Shown here: positions 5,583-13,571 of the stretch, one piece after another
How the letters are laid out: each line of letters begins with the position of its first letter
How positions within the stretch are numbered: the stretch's first letter is position 1
Assembly (NCBI GenBank): GCA_937916365.1
Contig: CALFSY010000099.1
Coordinates: 1 to 14,603 of the forward strand
Direction: 5' to 3'
DNA from: an uncultured Jannaschia sp.
GTDB lineage: Bacteria; Pseudomonadota; Alphaproteobacteria; Rhodobacterales; Rhodobacteraceae
DNA: 14,603 nt
The notes under the pieces: model-generated
Databases searched by the model: none
Seen by the model: only the letters and a program-made list of their open reading frames with translations
Told to the model about the DNA's origin: nothing
Translations under genes and position numbers: made by a program

Positions 5583-6626
5583 ATGGGCACGGGTATTCTT
5601 TCCATAGATTTGGCTGCGCTGGCGGCGAATTGGCGCGCGTTGGATGCATTGTCGACGCGCGAAACGGGGGCTGTGGTCAAAGCCGATGGCTATGGCCTTG
5701 GCGCGGGGGTCGTGGCCAAAACCTTGGCCCAGGCCGGTGCGCGACGTTTTTTTGTGGCCATGACCGAAGAAGGCGCCGCAGTGCGCCAAGCGTTGGGGCA
5801 AGGGCCCGAGATTTACGTTTTATCCGGCCATATGGCGGGGGATACAGCCGCGCTGCGCGACCATCTGTTGATCCCGATGTTAAACGACGCGGCACAGGTT
5901 GCGCGCCATCGTGCGGCGCTGCCAGAGGCCCCATATGGCGTGCAGTTGGATACGGGCATGAATCGGTTAGGCATGGAAGCCGCCGAATGGTCTGGTTTAC
6001 GGGCTGATTTAGAACTTGGCCCATTTACATTGATCCTTAGTCATTTGGCGTGTTCCGATGATCCCGATCATCCGCAAAATATTGATCAGCTAAAGGTTTT
6101 TGGCGATATGACCGCGGGCGTGCAGGTGCCCCGATCGTTTAGCGCGACGGGCGGCACGCTGTTGGGGCGGGCGTATCATTTCGATCTAACGCGCCCAGGC
6201 ATCGGGGTTTATGGGGGCGATCCGTTTACCGCCGCGCAGCCCGTGGTGCGATTGTCATTGCCTGTTATTCAGGTTCGACACCTGTCGCGGGGTGAAACTG
6301 TGGGGTATGGGGCCACGTTCACGGCCACGCGCCCTACGAAAATCGCGGCTGTTGCGGGGGGGTATGCCGATGGACTGTTGCGTGCCATGGGGGGGATCGG
6401 CATACTTTACGCTGGCAACGTGCTGTGCCCCATTGCCGGGCGTGTGTCCATGGATTCGATCACGGTGGATGTCACCCATCTGCCTGAGGTGCCAGAGGCA
6501 TTGGATATTTTAGGCCCGCATCAAACCATCAATGATCTGGCCCAGGCCGCGGGCACCATTTGCAACGAAATCCTAACGTCTTTTGGCGGGCGATATGCGC
6601 GCAGATATGTTGGCGGGGGGGTATGA
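5583..6626 (+). CDS. alr: Alanine racemase
   Basis: PLP enzyme that interconverts L- and D-alanine, supplying D-Ala for peptidoglycan. The 347-residue product has the PLP-binding lysine in AVVKADGYGLG (K33) and QLDTGMNRLGM (121-131) near the active site. SHLACSDDP lies at 153-161 and RPGIGVYGGDP at 204-214. The second catalytic base is in GETVGYGATF (Tyr242), and the C-terminal domain signature is GRVSMDSITVDV (286-297). All catalytic positions are intact; the protein is slightly shorter than typical Alr (about 360). Only a weak GGA lies ahead of the start codon. The stop codon overlaps the start of the MlaE-like permease as ATGA (6623-6626), which implies translational coupling of cell-wall precursor supply to an envelope lipid transporter. 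Confidence 0.95.
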   Translation: MGTGILSIDLAALAANWRALDALSTRETGAVVKADGYGLGAGVVAKTLAQAGARRFFVAMTEEGAAVRQALGQGPEIYVLSGHMAGDTAALRDHLLIPMLNDAAQVARHRAALPEAPYGVQLDTGMNRLGMEAAEWSGLRADLELGPFTLILSHLACSDDPDHPQNIDQLKVFGDMTAGVQVPRSFSATGGTLLGRAYHFDLTRPGIGVYGGDPFTAAQPVVRLSLPVIQVRHLSRGETVGYGATFTATRPTKIAAVAGGYADGLLRAMGGIGILYAGNVLCPIAGRVSMDSITVDVTHLPEVPEALDILGPHQTINDLAQAAGTICNEILTSFGGRYARRYVGGGV

Positions 6627-7408
6627 ACCTGTTCGTTTCCCCCATTGCGGCGATTGGTCGATCTACTTTGGGGCTGTTGACGGCGATTGGGCGCGTTACG
6701 TTGTTTATCGGTGTGGCCGTTCGCCATGCGGTGCGGCCCCCGTTTTACCCCCGTGAGATGATGCAGCAGGCGATGTTTATCGGCTGGTTGTCCCTGCCGG
6801 TTGTGGGGTTGACCGCGCTATTTACCGGCGGCGCACTGGCATTGCAAATATACGCAGGTGGGTCCCGATTTAATGCCGAGGCCGTGGTGCCGCAGATCGT
6901 TGCCATCGGCATCGTGCGCGAATTGGGCCCTGTTTTAGGGGGGTTGATGGTTGCCGGTCGCGTTGCCGCGGGCATCGCAGCCGAAATTGGCACCATGAAG
7001 GTGACCGAACAAATTGACGCATTGGTCACATTATCGACCGATCCGATGAAATACCTGACCGTGCCGCGATTGGTGGCGGCGACGTTGTGCCTGCCTGTTT
7101 TGGTGGCCGTGGGTGATGTGATCGGGGTGTTTGGTGGATACCTGGTGGGCACCTTACAGTTGGGGTTTACCCCGGCGGTGTATTTACAAAATACTATCGA
7201 TTTTTTGGAGGCGTGGGATGTGACCTCGGGTCTTATAAAAGGTGCGGTTTTTGGGTTTATCGTGGCGTTGATGGGATGTTATCACGGCATGAATTCAGGG
7301 CGTGGTGCCCGTGGCGTTGGCCGCGCAACAACTGATGCGGTGGTATCGGCGTCGATTTTGATTTTGGCGGCGAATTATCTGCTGACCGGGGTATTTTTTA
7401 CAGCATGA
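6623..7408 (+). CDS. MlaE-like ABC transporter permease
   Basis: Inner-membrane permease of the MlaE/TrnH-type family that moves lipids between the membranes with an MlaF-type ATPase and an MCE-domain protein. The start is ATG 6623, inside the alr stop (ATGA), although the frame is open further upstream; this gives 261 residues, normal for MlaE. The family core ELGPVLGGLMVAGRVAAGIA (100-119), then AEIGTMKVTEQIDAL (120-134), is intact and contains the cytoplasmic coupling helix. About five membrane segments are visible (about 50-75, 88-110, 149-178, 203-220, 238-258). The gene overlaps the ATPase gene by another ATGA (7405-7408). The usual MlaD-like partner is not in this window. Confidence 0.92.
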   Translation: MNLFVSPIAAIGRSTLGLLTAIGRVTLFIGVAVRHAVRPPFYPREMMQQAMFIGWLSLPVVGLTALFTGGALALQIYAGGSRFNAEAVVPQIVAIGIVRELGPVLGGLMVAGRVAAGIAAEIGTMKVTEQIDALVTLSTDPMKYLTVPRLVAATLCLPVLVAVGDVIGVFGGYLVGTLQLGFTPAVYLQNTIDFLEAWDVTSGLIKGAVFGFIVALMGCYHGMNSGRGARGVGRATTDAVVSASILILAANYLLTGVFFTA

Positions 7409-8151
7409 TCGCGCTTCATGGGGTGCATAAGGCGTTTGGCCAAAAACAGGTTTTGCGCGGTGTCGATTTATCGGTGGCCAAGGGCGAAAGCCTGGTAGTG
7501 ATTGGTGGGTCGGGCACAGGAAAATCTGTTTTATTAAAATGTATTTTGGGTTTGGAACGGTGTGATACCGGTCAAATCCGCGTTGCCGATGAAATTGTGA
7601 CCCCCGTCGCGCGCCCTGCGTTTTTGGCGCGGTTTGGGATGCTGTTTCAGGGCGCTGCATTGTTTGATTCGTTGACTGTATGGCAAAATATTGCCTTTCG
7701 TCTGTTGCGCGGCCCAGGGGGGCATTTGCGGCACACGGCACGGGCGGTTGCAATGGATAAATTGCGCCGCGTTGGGTTAGATGCAGATGTGGCCGATCTT
7801 TACCCATCCGAATTATCGGGGGGGATGCAAAAACGTGTCGGGCTGGCCCGGGCCATTGCCACGGATCCCGACATCATTTTTTTCGACGAACCCACCACGG
7901 GGCTAGACCCCATTATGGCGGGTGTCATCAACACGTTGATTCGCGATATTGTCGTGGATTTGGGGGTTACAGCCATCACCATCACGCATGATATGGCATC
8001 GGTGCGTGCCATTGCCGATAAGGTGGCGATGCTGCATGGGGGGATTATCCGATGGCATGGTCCCACCGCCGATTTGGACAGAGCCCAAGATGCGCATGTG
8101 ATACAGTTTATCACAGGCGCGGCCGATGGCCCCATTAAGGCCGTGCGATAA
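7405..8151 (+). CDS. MlaF-like ABC transporter ATP-binding protein
   Basis: Cytoplasmic ATPase that powers the MlaE-like permease. The 248-residue product has Walker A GGSGTGKS (34-41), the Q-loop FQGAALFDSLTVWQNI (81-96) in the form typical of MlaF-type proteins, and the signature LSGGMQKRVGLARA (137-150). Walker B is IIFFDEPTTGLDP (157-169) and the H-switch histidine is in ITHDM (H195). All elements for hydrolysis are present. It starts within the permease stop codon and is followed after 1 base by a small membrane protein. Lipid transport is inferred from family membership and the paired permease. Confidence 0.93.
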   Translation: MIALHGVHKAFGQKQVLRGVDLSVAKGESLVVIGGSGTGKSVLLKCILGLERCDTGQIRVADEIVTPVARPAFLARFGMLFQGAALFDSLTVWQNIAFRLLRGPGGHLRHTARAVAMDKLRRVGLDADVADLYPSELSGGMQKRVGLARAIATDPDIIFFDEPTTGLDPIMAGVINTLIRDIVVDLGVTAITITHDMASVRAIADKVAMLHGGIIRWHGPTADLDRAQDAHVIQFITGAADGPIKAVR

Positions 8152-8152
8152 A

Positions 8153-8542
8153 ATGCCTGCGTCCGACATTCTAAATGTTGTCGAAGGTCTTGCGACATTT
8201 GTGTGGATTTATGCGGCCCTTGTCTTTGCCGCGTGGGGCGTGCGTGTTGCGCGCCTGGACCGGGGCGATCATATTCCGCACATGGTTGATCTGTTGGGCC
8301 GTTTGGTGCCAACGATGATTGTGTTGGTGGGTGTGGTTATGATCGGGGCATTTGTTGGATTGCCTTCGGTTGTGGTGGTCATTTCGGTGTTGTTTCCGGC
8401 GGGATTGGCCATTGGTGCGCATGGGGCCCTATATGATTTGCAGGGCCAGGAGGGCGATGTAAACATGCGTGGCATGGCCCTGCGCCTTGGCCTGACCGCC
8501 GGTTTAGGGACTTTGGTGATCTATGTTCGGCAGATTGCCTAA
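8153..8542 (+). CDS. Small integral membrane protein, unknown function
   Basis: 129 residues from ATG 8153, 1 base after the ATPase stop; an earlier in-frame ATG at 8126 lies inside the ATPase gene and would add a non-hydrophobic tail. Four hydrophobic segments are visible (about 12-33, 48-68, 70-90, 108-125), with short loops containing RLDRGDHIPHM (34-44) and LYDLQGQEGDVNMRG (93-107). No family was recognised. Position between an MlaF-like ATPase and a PqiA-like protein suggests a membrane accessory of the lipid-transport unit, which is inference from context alone. Its end overlaps the next gene by 20 bases if that gene starts at 8523. Confidence 0.75.
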   Translation: MPASDILNVVEGLATFVWIYAALVFAAWGVRVARLDRGDHIPHMVDLLGRLVPTMIVLVGVVMIGAFVGLPSVVVVISVLFPAGLAIGAHGALYDLQGQEGDVNMRGMALRLGLTAGLGTLVIYVRQIA

Positions 8543-9020
8543 AGGGCCGATGGCCCGTGCGTTATTTATCGGCAACTTGGCGTTGCTGGTGTTATTTCCA
8601 CTTGCCTGGACGGCCCCTTTGATACGGGCGGGCATTTTGCCGGTGCTTCATTTAGATGAAGTTTCGATAATCTCTGGATTAGGTGCATTGTGGTCAGGGG
8701 GCGAATGGATGCTGGCAATTTTGGTGGGTTTTTTCGCCCTGATCGTGCCTTTGATAAAGATCGGGGTTTTGGTTTGGGTGCATTTAGGGGGCACTTCGGC
8801 GCGGGCGCTGATTTGGGTGCAAACCTTGGGCAAACTGGCCATGGCTGATGTATTTTTGATTGCGGTTTACATCATCGTGGCCAAAGGTTTGGCGATTGGC
8901 CGTGTTGAAACCGCATGGGGCCTTTGGTTTTTTACGTTTTGTGTTTTAGCTTCTTTAGCTATTGGGATGGTCACGGCACGCCTGTCGTCGACCCTGGCGG
9001 TGGCGCGCGCAGCGGGGTAA
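8523..9020 (+). CDS. PqiA-like (paraquat-inducible protein A family) membrane protein
   Basis: 165-residue inner-membrane protein. The block QTLGKLAMADVFLIAVYIIV followed by AKG (residues 100-122) is the conserved stretch of PqiA-family proteins, and the preceding ISGLGALWSGGEWMLAILV part fits single-domain PqiA relatives. Four membrane helices are seen (about 12-35, 62-85, 105-123, 132-150). PqiA proteins are the membrane partners of MCE proteins such as PqiB. The start is uncertain: ATG 8523 overlaps the previous gene, whereas ATG 8550 has AAAGGG three bases ahead. It is followed 9 bases later by radA. A PqiA protein beside MlaE and MlaF genes points to one lipid-trafficking module, although the MCE component is not here. 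Confidence 0.85.
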   Translation: MFGRLPKGPMARALFIGNLALLVLFPLAWTAPLIRAGILPVLHLDEVSIISGLGALWSGGEWMLAILVGFFALIVPLIKIGVLVWVHLGGTSARALIWVQTLGKLAMADVFLIAVYIIVAKGLAIGRVETAWGLWFFTFCVLASLAIGMVTARLSSTLAVARAAG

Positions 9021-9029
9021 CGGGCAGCC

Positions 9030-10394
9030 ATGGCAAAACCCACCACCAGGTTCGTATGTTCGGTTTGCGGGACAATCACCCAAAAATGGGCCGGGCGGTG
9101 CGAAGGATGCGGCGAATGGAACACGATTGTCGAAGACATCCCCCTGTCAACCGGGCCGGGTAGGGCACTAGGCCCGCGTAAAGGAAGGCAATTATCCCTA
9201 ACCGATTTACAGGCCGATGAAACGCCGCCACCGCGCCACCGGTCCACGATGATGGAATTTGATCGTGTTTTAGGTGGTGGGTTGGTGCCAGCCTCGGCCA
9301 CGTTGGTTGGGGGGGACCCTGGGATTGGGAAATCAACGTTGTTGTTACAGGCGGCCGCCAGCTTTGCACAAACCGGGCTAAAGGTCATTTATATTTCGGG
9401 GGAAGAGGCCACCGCACAAGTGCGCCTGCGTGCGCAGCGATTAGGGGTGGGCGATCATGCGGTGTTGTTGGCCGCCGAAACCAACCTGCGCGATATTTTA
9501 ACCACCCTTGATGTTGAAGCCCCCGATTTGGTTATCGTTGATTCGGTGCAAACCATGTGGCTTGACACAGTTGAGTCCGCCCCGGGGTCTGTTGCACAAG
9601 TGCGTGCAGCGGCCCATGAATTAACAACGTTTGCCAAACGGCGCGGCGTCGCGGTGATTTTGGTGGGCCATGTCACCAAAGACGGGCAAATCGCCGGCCC
9701 CCGCGTCGTGGAACACATGGTTGACACAGTGATTTATTTCGAAGGCGAACGCGGCCATCAATTTCGCATTCTGCGTACGGTCAAAAACCGTTTTGGTCCT
9801 GCTGATGAAATCGGCGTTTTTGAAATGACGGGCCATGGCTTGGCCGAGGTGTCAAATCCATCAGCCATGTTTTTATCCGATCGGGACAAACCCGCGCCCG
9901 GATCAGCCGTTTTTGCAGGGATCGAGGGCACACGCCCCGTTTTGGTGGAAATTCAGGCGCTTGTCGCGCCATCGTCATTAAGCCAACCACGCCGCGCGGT
10001 GGTCGGGTGGGATGGGGGCCGGTTGTCGATGATCCTGGCGGTTTTAGACGCGCGCGCAGGCGTAGGGTTTCAGGGGCTGGATGTTTACCTTAACATCGCG
10101 GGCGGTATGCGCATTGGCGAACCGGCGGCCGATCTGGCCGTGGCGGCCGCACTGCTATCCGCGCGGGAAGACACCGCTTTGCCGGAAAAAACTGTGATTT
10201 TTGGGGAACTTTCCCTTTCTGGTGCACTGCGACCGGTGCCTCAGGTCGAAAATCGGTTGAAAGAAGCGCGGAAACTTGGTTTTTCCTCTGTAATCTTGTC
10301 AGCACGATGTAAAATCGTTGATGACAGCGGGCTTCGCATCCGCGCGATGCAGGATGTGGCCCAAGTTGTGGGTGATATTTTGGGTGCAAGCTAG
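9030..10394 (+). CDS. radA: DNA repair protein RadA (Sms)
   Basis: RecA-like ATPase and DnaB-type branch-migration helicase that acts in recombination intermediates. The 454-residue product has an N-terminal zinc finger with cysteines 10, 13, 24 and 27, and Walker A GGDPGIGKST (94-103). The Walker B region is DLVIVDSVQTMW (166-177), the RadA-specific KNRFG motif is at 252-256, and the Lon-protease-like C-terminal domain (about 285-450) contains GGMRIGEPAADLAVAAALLS. The length is normal and nothing is missing. It starts 9 bases after the PqiA-like gene with no strong ribosome-binding site, so it may be the tail of that operon. The next gene is cvpA after 111 bases, a common alphaproteobacterial pair. 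Confidence 0.96.
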   Translation: MAKPTTRFVCSVCGTITQKWAGRCEGCGEWNTIVEDIPLSTGPGRALGPRKGRQLSLTDLQADETPPPRHRSTMMEFDRVLGGGLVPASATLVGGDPGIGKSTLLLQAAASFAQTGLKVIYISGEEATAQVRLRAQRLGVGDHAVLLAAETNLRDILTTLDVEAPDLVIVDSVQTMWLDTVESAPGSVAQVRAAAHELTTFAKRRGVAVILVGHVTKDGQIAGPRVVEHMVDTVIYFEGERGHQFRILRTVKNRFGPADEIGVFEMTGHGLAEVSNPSAMFLSDRDKPAPGSAVFAGIEGTRPVLVEIQALVAPSSLSQPRRAVVGWDGGRLSMILAVLDARAGVGFQGLDVYLNIAGGMRIGEPAADLAVAAALLSAREDTALPEKTVIFGELSLSGALRPVPQVENRLKEARKLGFSSVILSARCKIVDDSGLRIRAMQDVAQVVGDILGAS

Positions 10395-10505
10395 GGGTTT
10401 GGCATGGCCGCATTTTTCGTGCAGAAAGAAAAAGGTTGGCTAGCCATATAGCATATAAATGGTCCATAGAAAGAAACAGATGAAAAAACTAAGGACGCGC
10501 AGATT

Positions 10506-11060
10506 ATGAACGGTTTTACGGTCATCGACGGTGTGGTGGCAGGCGTTATTATCGTGTCTGCCATATTGGCCTATGCGCGCGGGTTTGTGCGCGAAACGTT
10601 GGCCATTGGCGGCTGGATTATTGCCGCGGTGTTGGCGTTTTTCTTTGCGCCGAATGTTATGCCCTTAATCACGGAAATTCCGTATGTCGGCGACTTTATC
10701 GAAGGCAGTTGTGAATTGGGGATCATGGTATCGTTTGCGGCAATTTTTGCCCTATCCCTGGTGGTGATTTCCCTGTTCACGCCGATTTTGGCGGCGGCGG
10801 TGCAAAATTCACCCTTGGGGGGTTTTGACGCCGGTCTTGGGTTTTTGTTTGGCGCCGCGCGGGGTGTTTTGTTGGTGGTGGTGGCGTTGATTGCCTATGG
10901 TCTGATTGCAGGCGGCGATCAAATTGACATTGTAGTCAACAGCAGATCGGCCCAGGTGTTTGCACAGCTGCAAAGCACGATCGAATCCCTGATCCCGTCG
11001 GATGCGAGCTGGCTTTTGACGCGATATGCAGATTTGACCAGCGTTTGTAACCCGCAGTAG
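10506..11060 (+). CDS. cvpA: CvpA family membrane protein
   Basis: Inner-membrane protein named for its role in colicin V production in E. coli; more recent work links the family to envelope homeostasis. The 184-residue product has four membrane segments (about 7-23, 33-48, 72-92, 112-134) and the family marks ARGFVRE (24-30) and PLGGFDAGLGFLFGAARG (103-120). The C-terminal 50 residues are soluble. AAGGA lies about 10 bases upstream of the ATG. The 111 bases before it contain GGCTAGCC and an AT-rich TATAAAT but no matched -35, so its own promoter is possible and not shown. purF, the usual next gene in many genomes, is absent; a secreted peptidoglycan-binding protein follows instead. Confidence 0.92.
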   Translation: MNGFTVIDGVVAGVIIVSAILAYARGFVRETLAIGGWIIAAVLAFFFAPNVMPLITEIPYVGDFIEGSCELGIMVSFAAIFALSLVVISLFTPILAAAVQNSPLGGFDAGLGFLFGAARGVLLVVVALIAYGLIAGGDQIDIVVNSRSAQVFAQLQSTIESLIPSDASWLLTRYADLTSVCNPQ

Positions 11061-11171
11061 GTGGTATCGGGAACATACTCAGGCATCACACCTATTGACG
11101 TGCAGCGCCGCGCGGTTGAATGTATTCGTAACATCGCAATCCCTATTCCACGGTTAAAGGAAGGTTATGCC

Positions 11172-12815
11172 ATGCGTGCCGTCGTTATTTCCATTGTTCT
11201 AAGTCTAACTGCAATCGGCGCACGGGCCGATACGGCGCTTATTGTTATGAATTCGCGTTATGATAGCGCCCAAAACCTGCGCCTTGTTCAGGAATTTGAG
11301 GCACTGGAACCGCGCCTAACGTCGATGGGATTTGATGTTATCACGATTACCGATGGCACAACCGCGGATATGCGCACCGGCGTCGAGACGTTGTTAGAGG
11401 CCAATGAAACCGATCGCGTGTTGATTGCTGTGGCGGGCCATGTGGCACACGCAGGCGGGCGGTCGTGGATTTTGGGGGGTGAGGCAGATACCCCTAACCT
11501 GGCCACAGTGGATGCCCAAGGTATAGCGGTTGACGTTTTGATGATGCTGGCTGGTCGCGCCCCCGGCCGCGCGGTTGTGTTACTTGGCACAGAGCAGCGG
11601 CGCATCGCATTGGGCGATGGCCTATCCGGCGGGCTTGGCCGTTTTGAGGCGCCGCAAGGTGTGACGGTGTTGTCCGGTGCGCCGGATGATTTAATGGATA
11701 TGGTGGCCGACACCATTTTACGCCCTGGGGCCAACCTGGCCGAGGCTGTGGCGCGCACACCCGCCATTGAGGCCCGTGGGTTTTTATCGCCCACAATCGC
11801 GTTTATTGATCCGTCGGCCAATGATACCGAACAAAATGCCGAAGAAATCGCTCTGTGGGCCGCCGCGCAAGATGTGAATACCGAGGCCGCCTATCGCGCG
11901 TATCTACGCGATTACCCCAACGGCACCTTCGCCGCAGAGGCGCAAAGCCGTTTGGACGCGCTGAATAATAACCCCGAGGCACGGGCCGCCGCAGCCGAAG
12001 ATGCCCTATCGCTCACCCGTGCCGAACGGCAGCAAATCCAACGTGAGCTTAGCCTTCTTGGGCATGATACGCGTGGTATTGACGGCATTTTTGGGCCGGG
12101 CACGCGCGGTGCGATCCGCGCCTGGCAAACCGCCAATGGATATGCACCGACGGGGTATATTTCTGCCGAACATCTCCCCCCGCTTGAGGATCAGGCCGCG
12201 CGCCGCGCCGCAGAGTTGGAAGAACAGGCGCGCCTGCGCCAAGAGGAAATCAACCGTTCCGATCGCGCATATTGGCAAGCCTTGGGCCAAGGCCAAAGCG
12301 AGGACGCCCTGCGCAATTATCTGGGCCGTTATCCCAATGGTTTATATGCCGAAATTGCCACGGAAAGGTTGGGCGTGATCGAATCCGAAAGACGCGCCCA
12401 AGCCGAGGCACAGGAACGCGTCGATTGGGATGCCGCCGAGGCCAACGACACAATAGACTCCTATGAAACATACCTTGGGCTTTACCCCGATGGATTGTTC
12501 CGTGACACGGCGCAAAACCGCATTGCTGCGCTACAAGCCCCGCAACAGCCCAGCATTGACCCCGAAGCGCGCGCGCAAGCAGAGGCGCAAGAGGCGTCGC
12601 TGAACCTGCAACCGGTTATGCGCATTATGGTGGAACGACGGCTTGCCGGGTTGGGCCTAGAACCTGGCGCGCCCGACGGGCAATTTGACGATCAAACCCG
12701 TTTGGCCATCGGGCAATATCAAACGGCACGGGGCATTCCCCCAACCGGATATTTGGATCAAACGACAGCCACGTTATTGTTGGCCGAGGCGATTGGCGGC
12801 ACGATTTTGCAATGA
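11172..12815 (+). CDS. Secreted caspase-fold (apparently inactive) protein with two peptidoglycan-binding domains
   Basis: 547 residues from ATG 11172, chosen because AAGGAAGG lies 7 bases ahead and a signal peptide follows directly (MRAVVISIVLSLTAIGARA, cleavage before DTALI). Residues about 20-212 resemble a caspase/peptidase C14 fold: ALIVMNSRY opens it, and VAGHVAHAGGRSWILGG (87-103) matches the catalytic-histidine loop. The place of the usual DACR cysteine reads VLLGTEQRR (136-144), with no cysteine. Three related units with a Y-x2-YL-x2-YP-x-G core (about 237-264, 375-402, 427-454) alternate with two PG_binding_1 domains (about 281-336 and 480-537), both containing DG-x-F and P-TGY marks. 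Glutamate/arginine-rich helices link them. The protein is likely periplasmic and wall-bound. Its stop overlaps the next gene as ATGA. The domain calls are from motif reading. Confidence 0.85.
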   Translation: MRAVVISIVLSLTAIGARADTALIVMNSRYDSAQNLRLVQEFEALEPRLTSMGFDVITITDGTTADMRTGVETLLEANETDRVLIAVAGHVAHAGGRSWILGGEADTPNLATVDAQGIAVDVLMMLAGRAPGRAVVLLGTEQRRIALGDGLSGGLGRFEAPQGVTVLSGAPDDLMDMVADTILRPGANLAEAVARTPAIEARGFLSPTIAFIDPSANDTEQNAEEIALWAAAQDVNTEAAYRAYLRDYPNGTFAAEAQSRLDALNNNPEARAAAAEDALSLTRAERQQIQRELSLLGHDTRGIDGIFGPGTRGAIRAWQTANGYAPTGYISAEHLPPLEDQAARRAAELEEQARLRQEEINRSDRAYWQALGQGQSEDALRNYLGRYPNGLYAEIATERLGVIESERRAQAEAQERVDWDAAEANDTIDSYETYLGLYPDGLFRDTAQNRIAALQAPQQPSIDPEARAQAEAQEASLNLQPVMRIMVERRLAGLGLEPGAPDGQFDDQTRLAIGQYQTARGIPPTGYLDQTTATLLLAEAIGGTILQ

Positions 12816-13357
12816 AGCGTGTTCTATTGCGTGGGGCGGGCATTGCGATCATGGTGTCCGCCTTTGCCCCTGCATCCGCGGTTTTGGCCCAAAACGCCCA
12901 AGAATTGGCGGTGGCACGTGCCGTATTAACGATCTTACAACCCCAATCTTTTGCGGAAAACCGCGAATACTGCGGATATATCGGGCGCTTATCCGATGGG
13001 CGCTATATGGCAACCCACCCCACCCGAGGGTGGCGGTATTCGTGCCGTAGTCGCGGCGATGAAAGCCAGTTTGCGGAAATCACGGCCTCTTTCCACACAC
13101 ACGCGGCCTTTGATCCCCGCGCCGATAGCGAAGTTCCATCAAGTGACGATGTGCTGGGGGATATGGAGGAAGGCGTGAATGGATATGTCGCCACACCAGG
13201 CGGGCGGCTTTGGTATGTTGATGGCACCCGGGGTATCGTAACGCAACTGTGCGGTTTGGGTTGTGTGGGGCAAGACCCCGATTTTATCCCACGCGACGCG
13301 GGCCCCATCGCCGAACGTTATACGTTATCGGATTTACGTGCACGGGAAAACAGATAA
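12812..13357 (+). CDS. Secreted DUF4329-type protein with JAMM-like motif
   Basis: 181 residues, starting inside the stop codon of the previous gene (ATGA, 12812-12815). The N-terminus is a signal peptide (positive MKRVLLR, hydrophobic 8-24, cleavage near AVLA-QNA). The mature part contains REYCGYIGRLSDG (51-63), SFHTHAAF (93-100) and EVPSSDDVLGDM (107-118), then NGYVATPGGRLWYVDG (123-138). The combination of Glu52 in an E-x-CG context, H95-x-H97 and S110-x2-D113 matches the zinc-binding signature of JAMM/JAB metalloproteases, with a longer gap between HxH and S than the classical motif. The DUF4329 family has this arrangement. Four cysteines (54, 77, 147, 151) could form disulfides in the periplasm. 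Peptidase activity and a wall or peptide substrate are inferred, not shown. Confidence 0.82.
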   Translation: MKRVLLRGAGIAIMVSAFAPASAVLAQNAQELAVARAVLTILQPQSFAENREYCGYIGRLSDGRYMATHPTRGWRYSCRSRGDESQFAEITASFHTHAAFDPRADSEVPSSDDVLGDMEEGVNGYVATPGGRLWYVDGTRGIVTQLCGLGCVGQDPDFIPRDAGPIAERYTLSDLRARENR

Positions 13358-13445
13358 CACACGAAATATCGCGCGCCACGCGGTGATGATTAGGCAGGGA
13401 TATTTCCCGACTTAATTTCGATCTAACCGTGTATAGGGCCTGAAC

Positions 13446-13571
13446 TTACCCCTGGCGTGCCTTAAACCGGCGTTGCGTTTTGTTGATAACATAGACCCGG
13501 CCCTTGCGCCGCACCACACGACATTCACGGTGGCGCTGCTTGAGCGAGCGGAGCGAGTTTTTGACCTTCAT
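13446..13571 (-). CDS. rpmJ: 50S ribosomal protein L36 (short type)
   Basis: 41-residue ribosomal protein of the large subunit. The minus strand from 13571 reads MKVKNSLRSLKQRHRECR followed by VVRRKGRVYVINKTQRRFKA and RQG. This is the alternative, 41-residue L36 form with a single cysteine in place of the zinc-binding four, the type associated with growth under low zinc in some bacteria. GAAGGA lies about 8 bases upstream of the start. The gene lies opposite and under a 124-codon plus-strand open frame that has no family character. It converges with the DUF4329 gene; the 88 bases between contain GGGATATTTCCC but no clear terminator. Confidence 0.96.
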   Translation of the reverse strand: MKVKNSLRSLKQRHRECRVVRRKGRVYVINKTQRRFKARQG

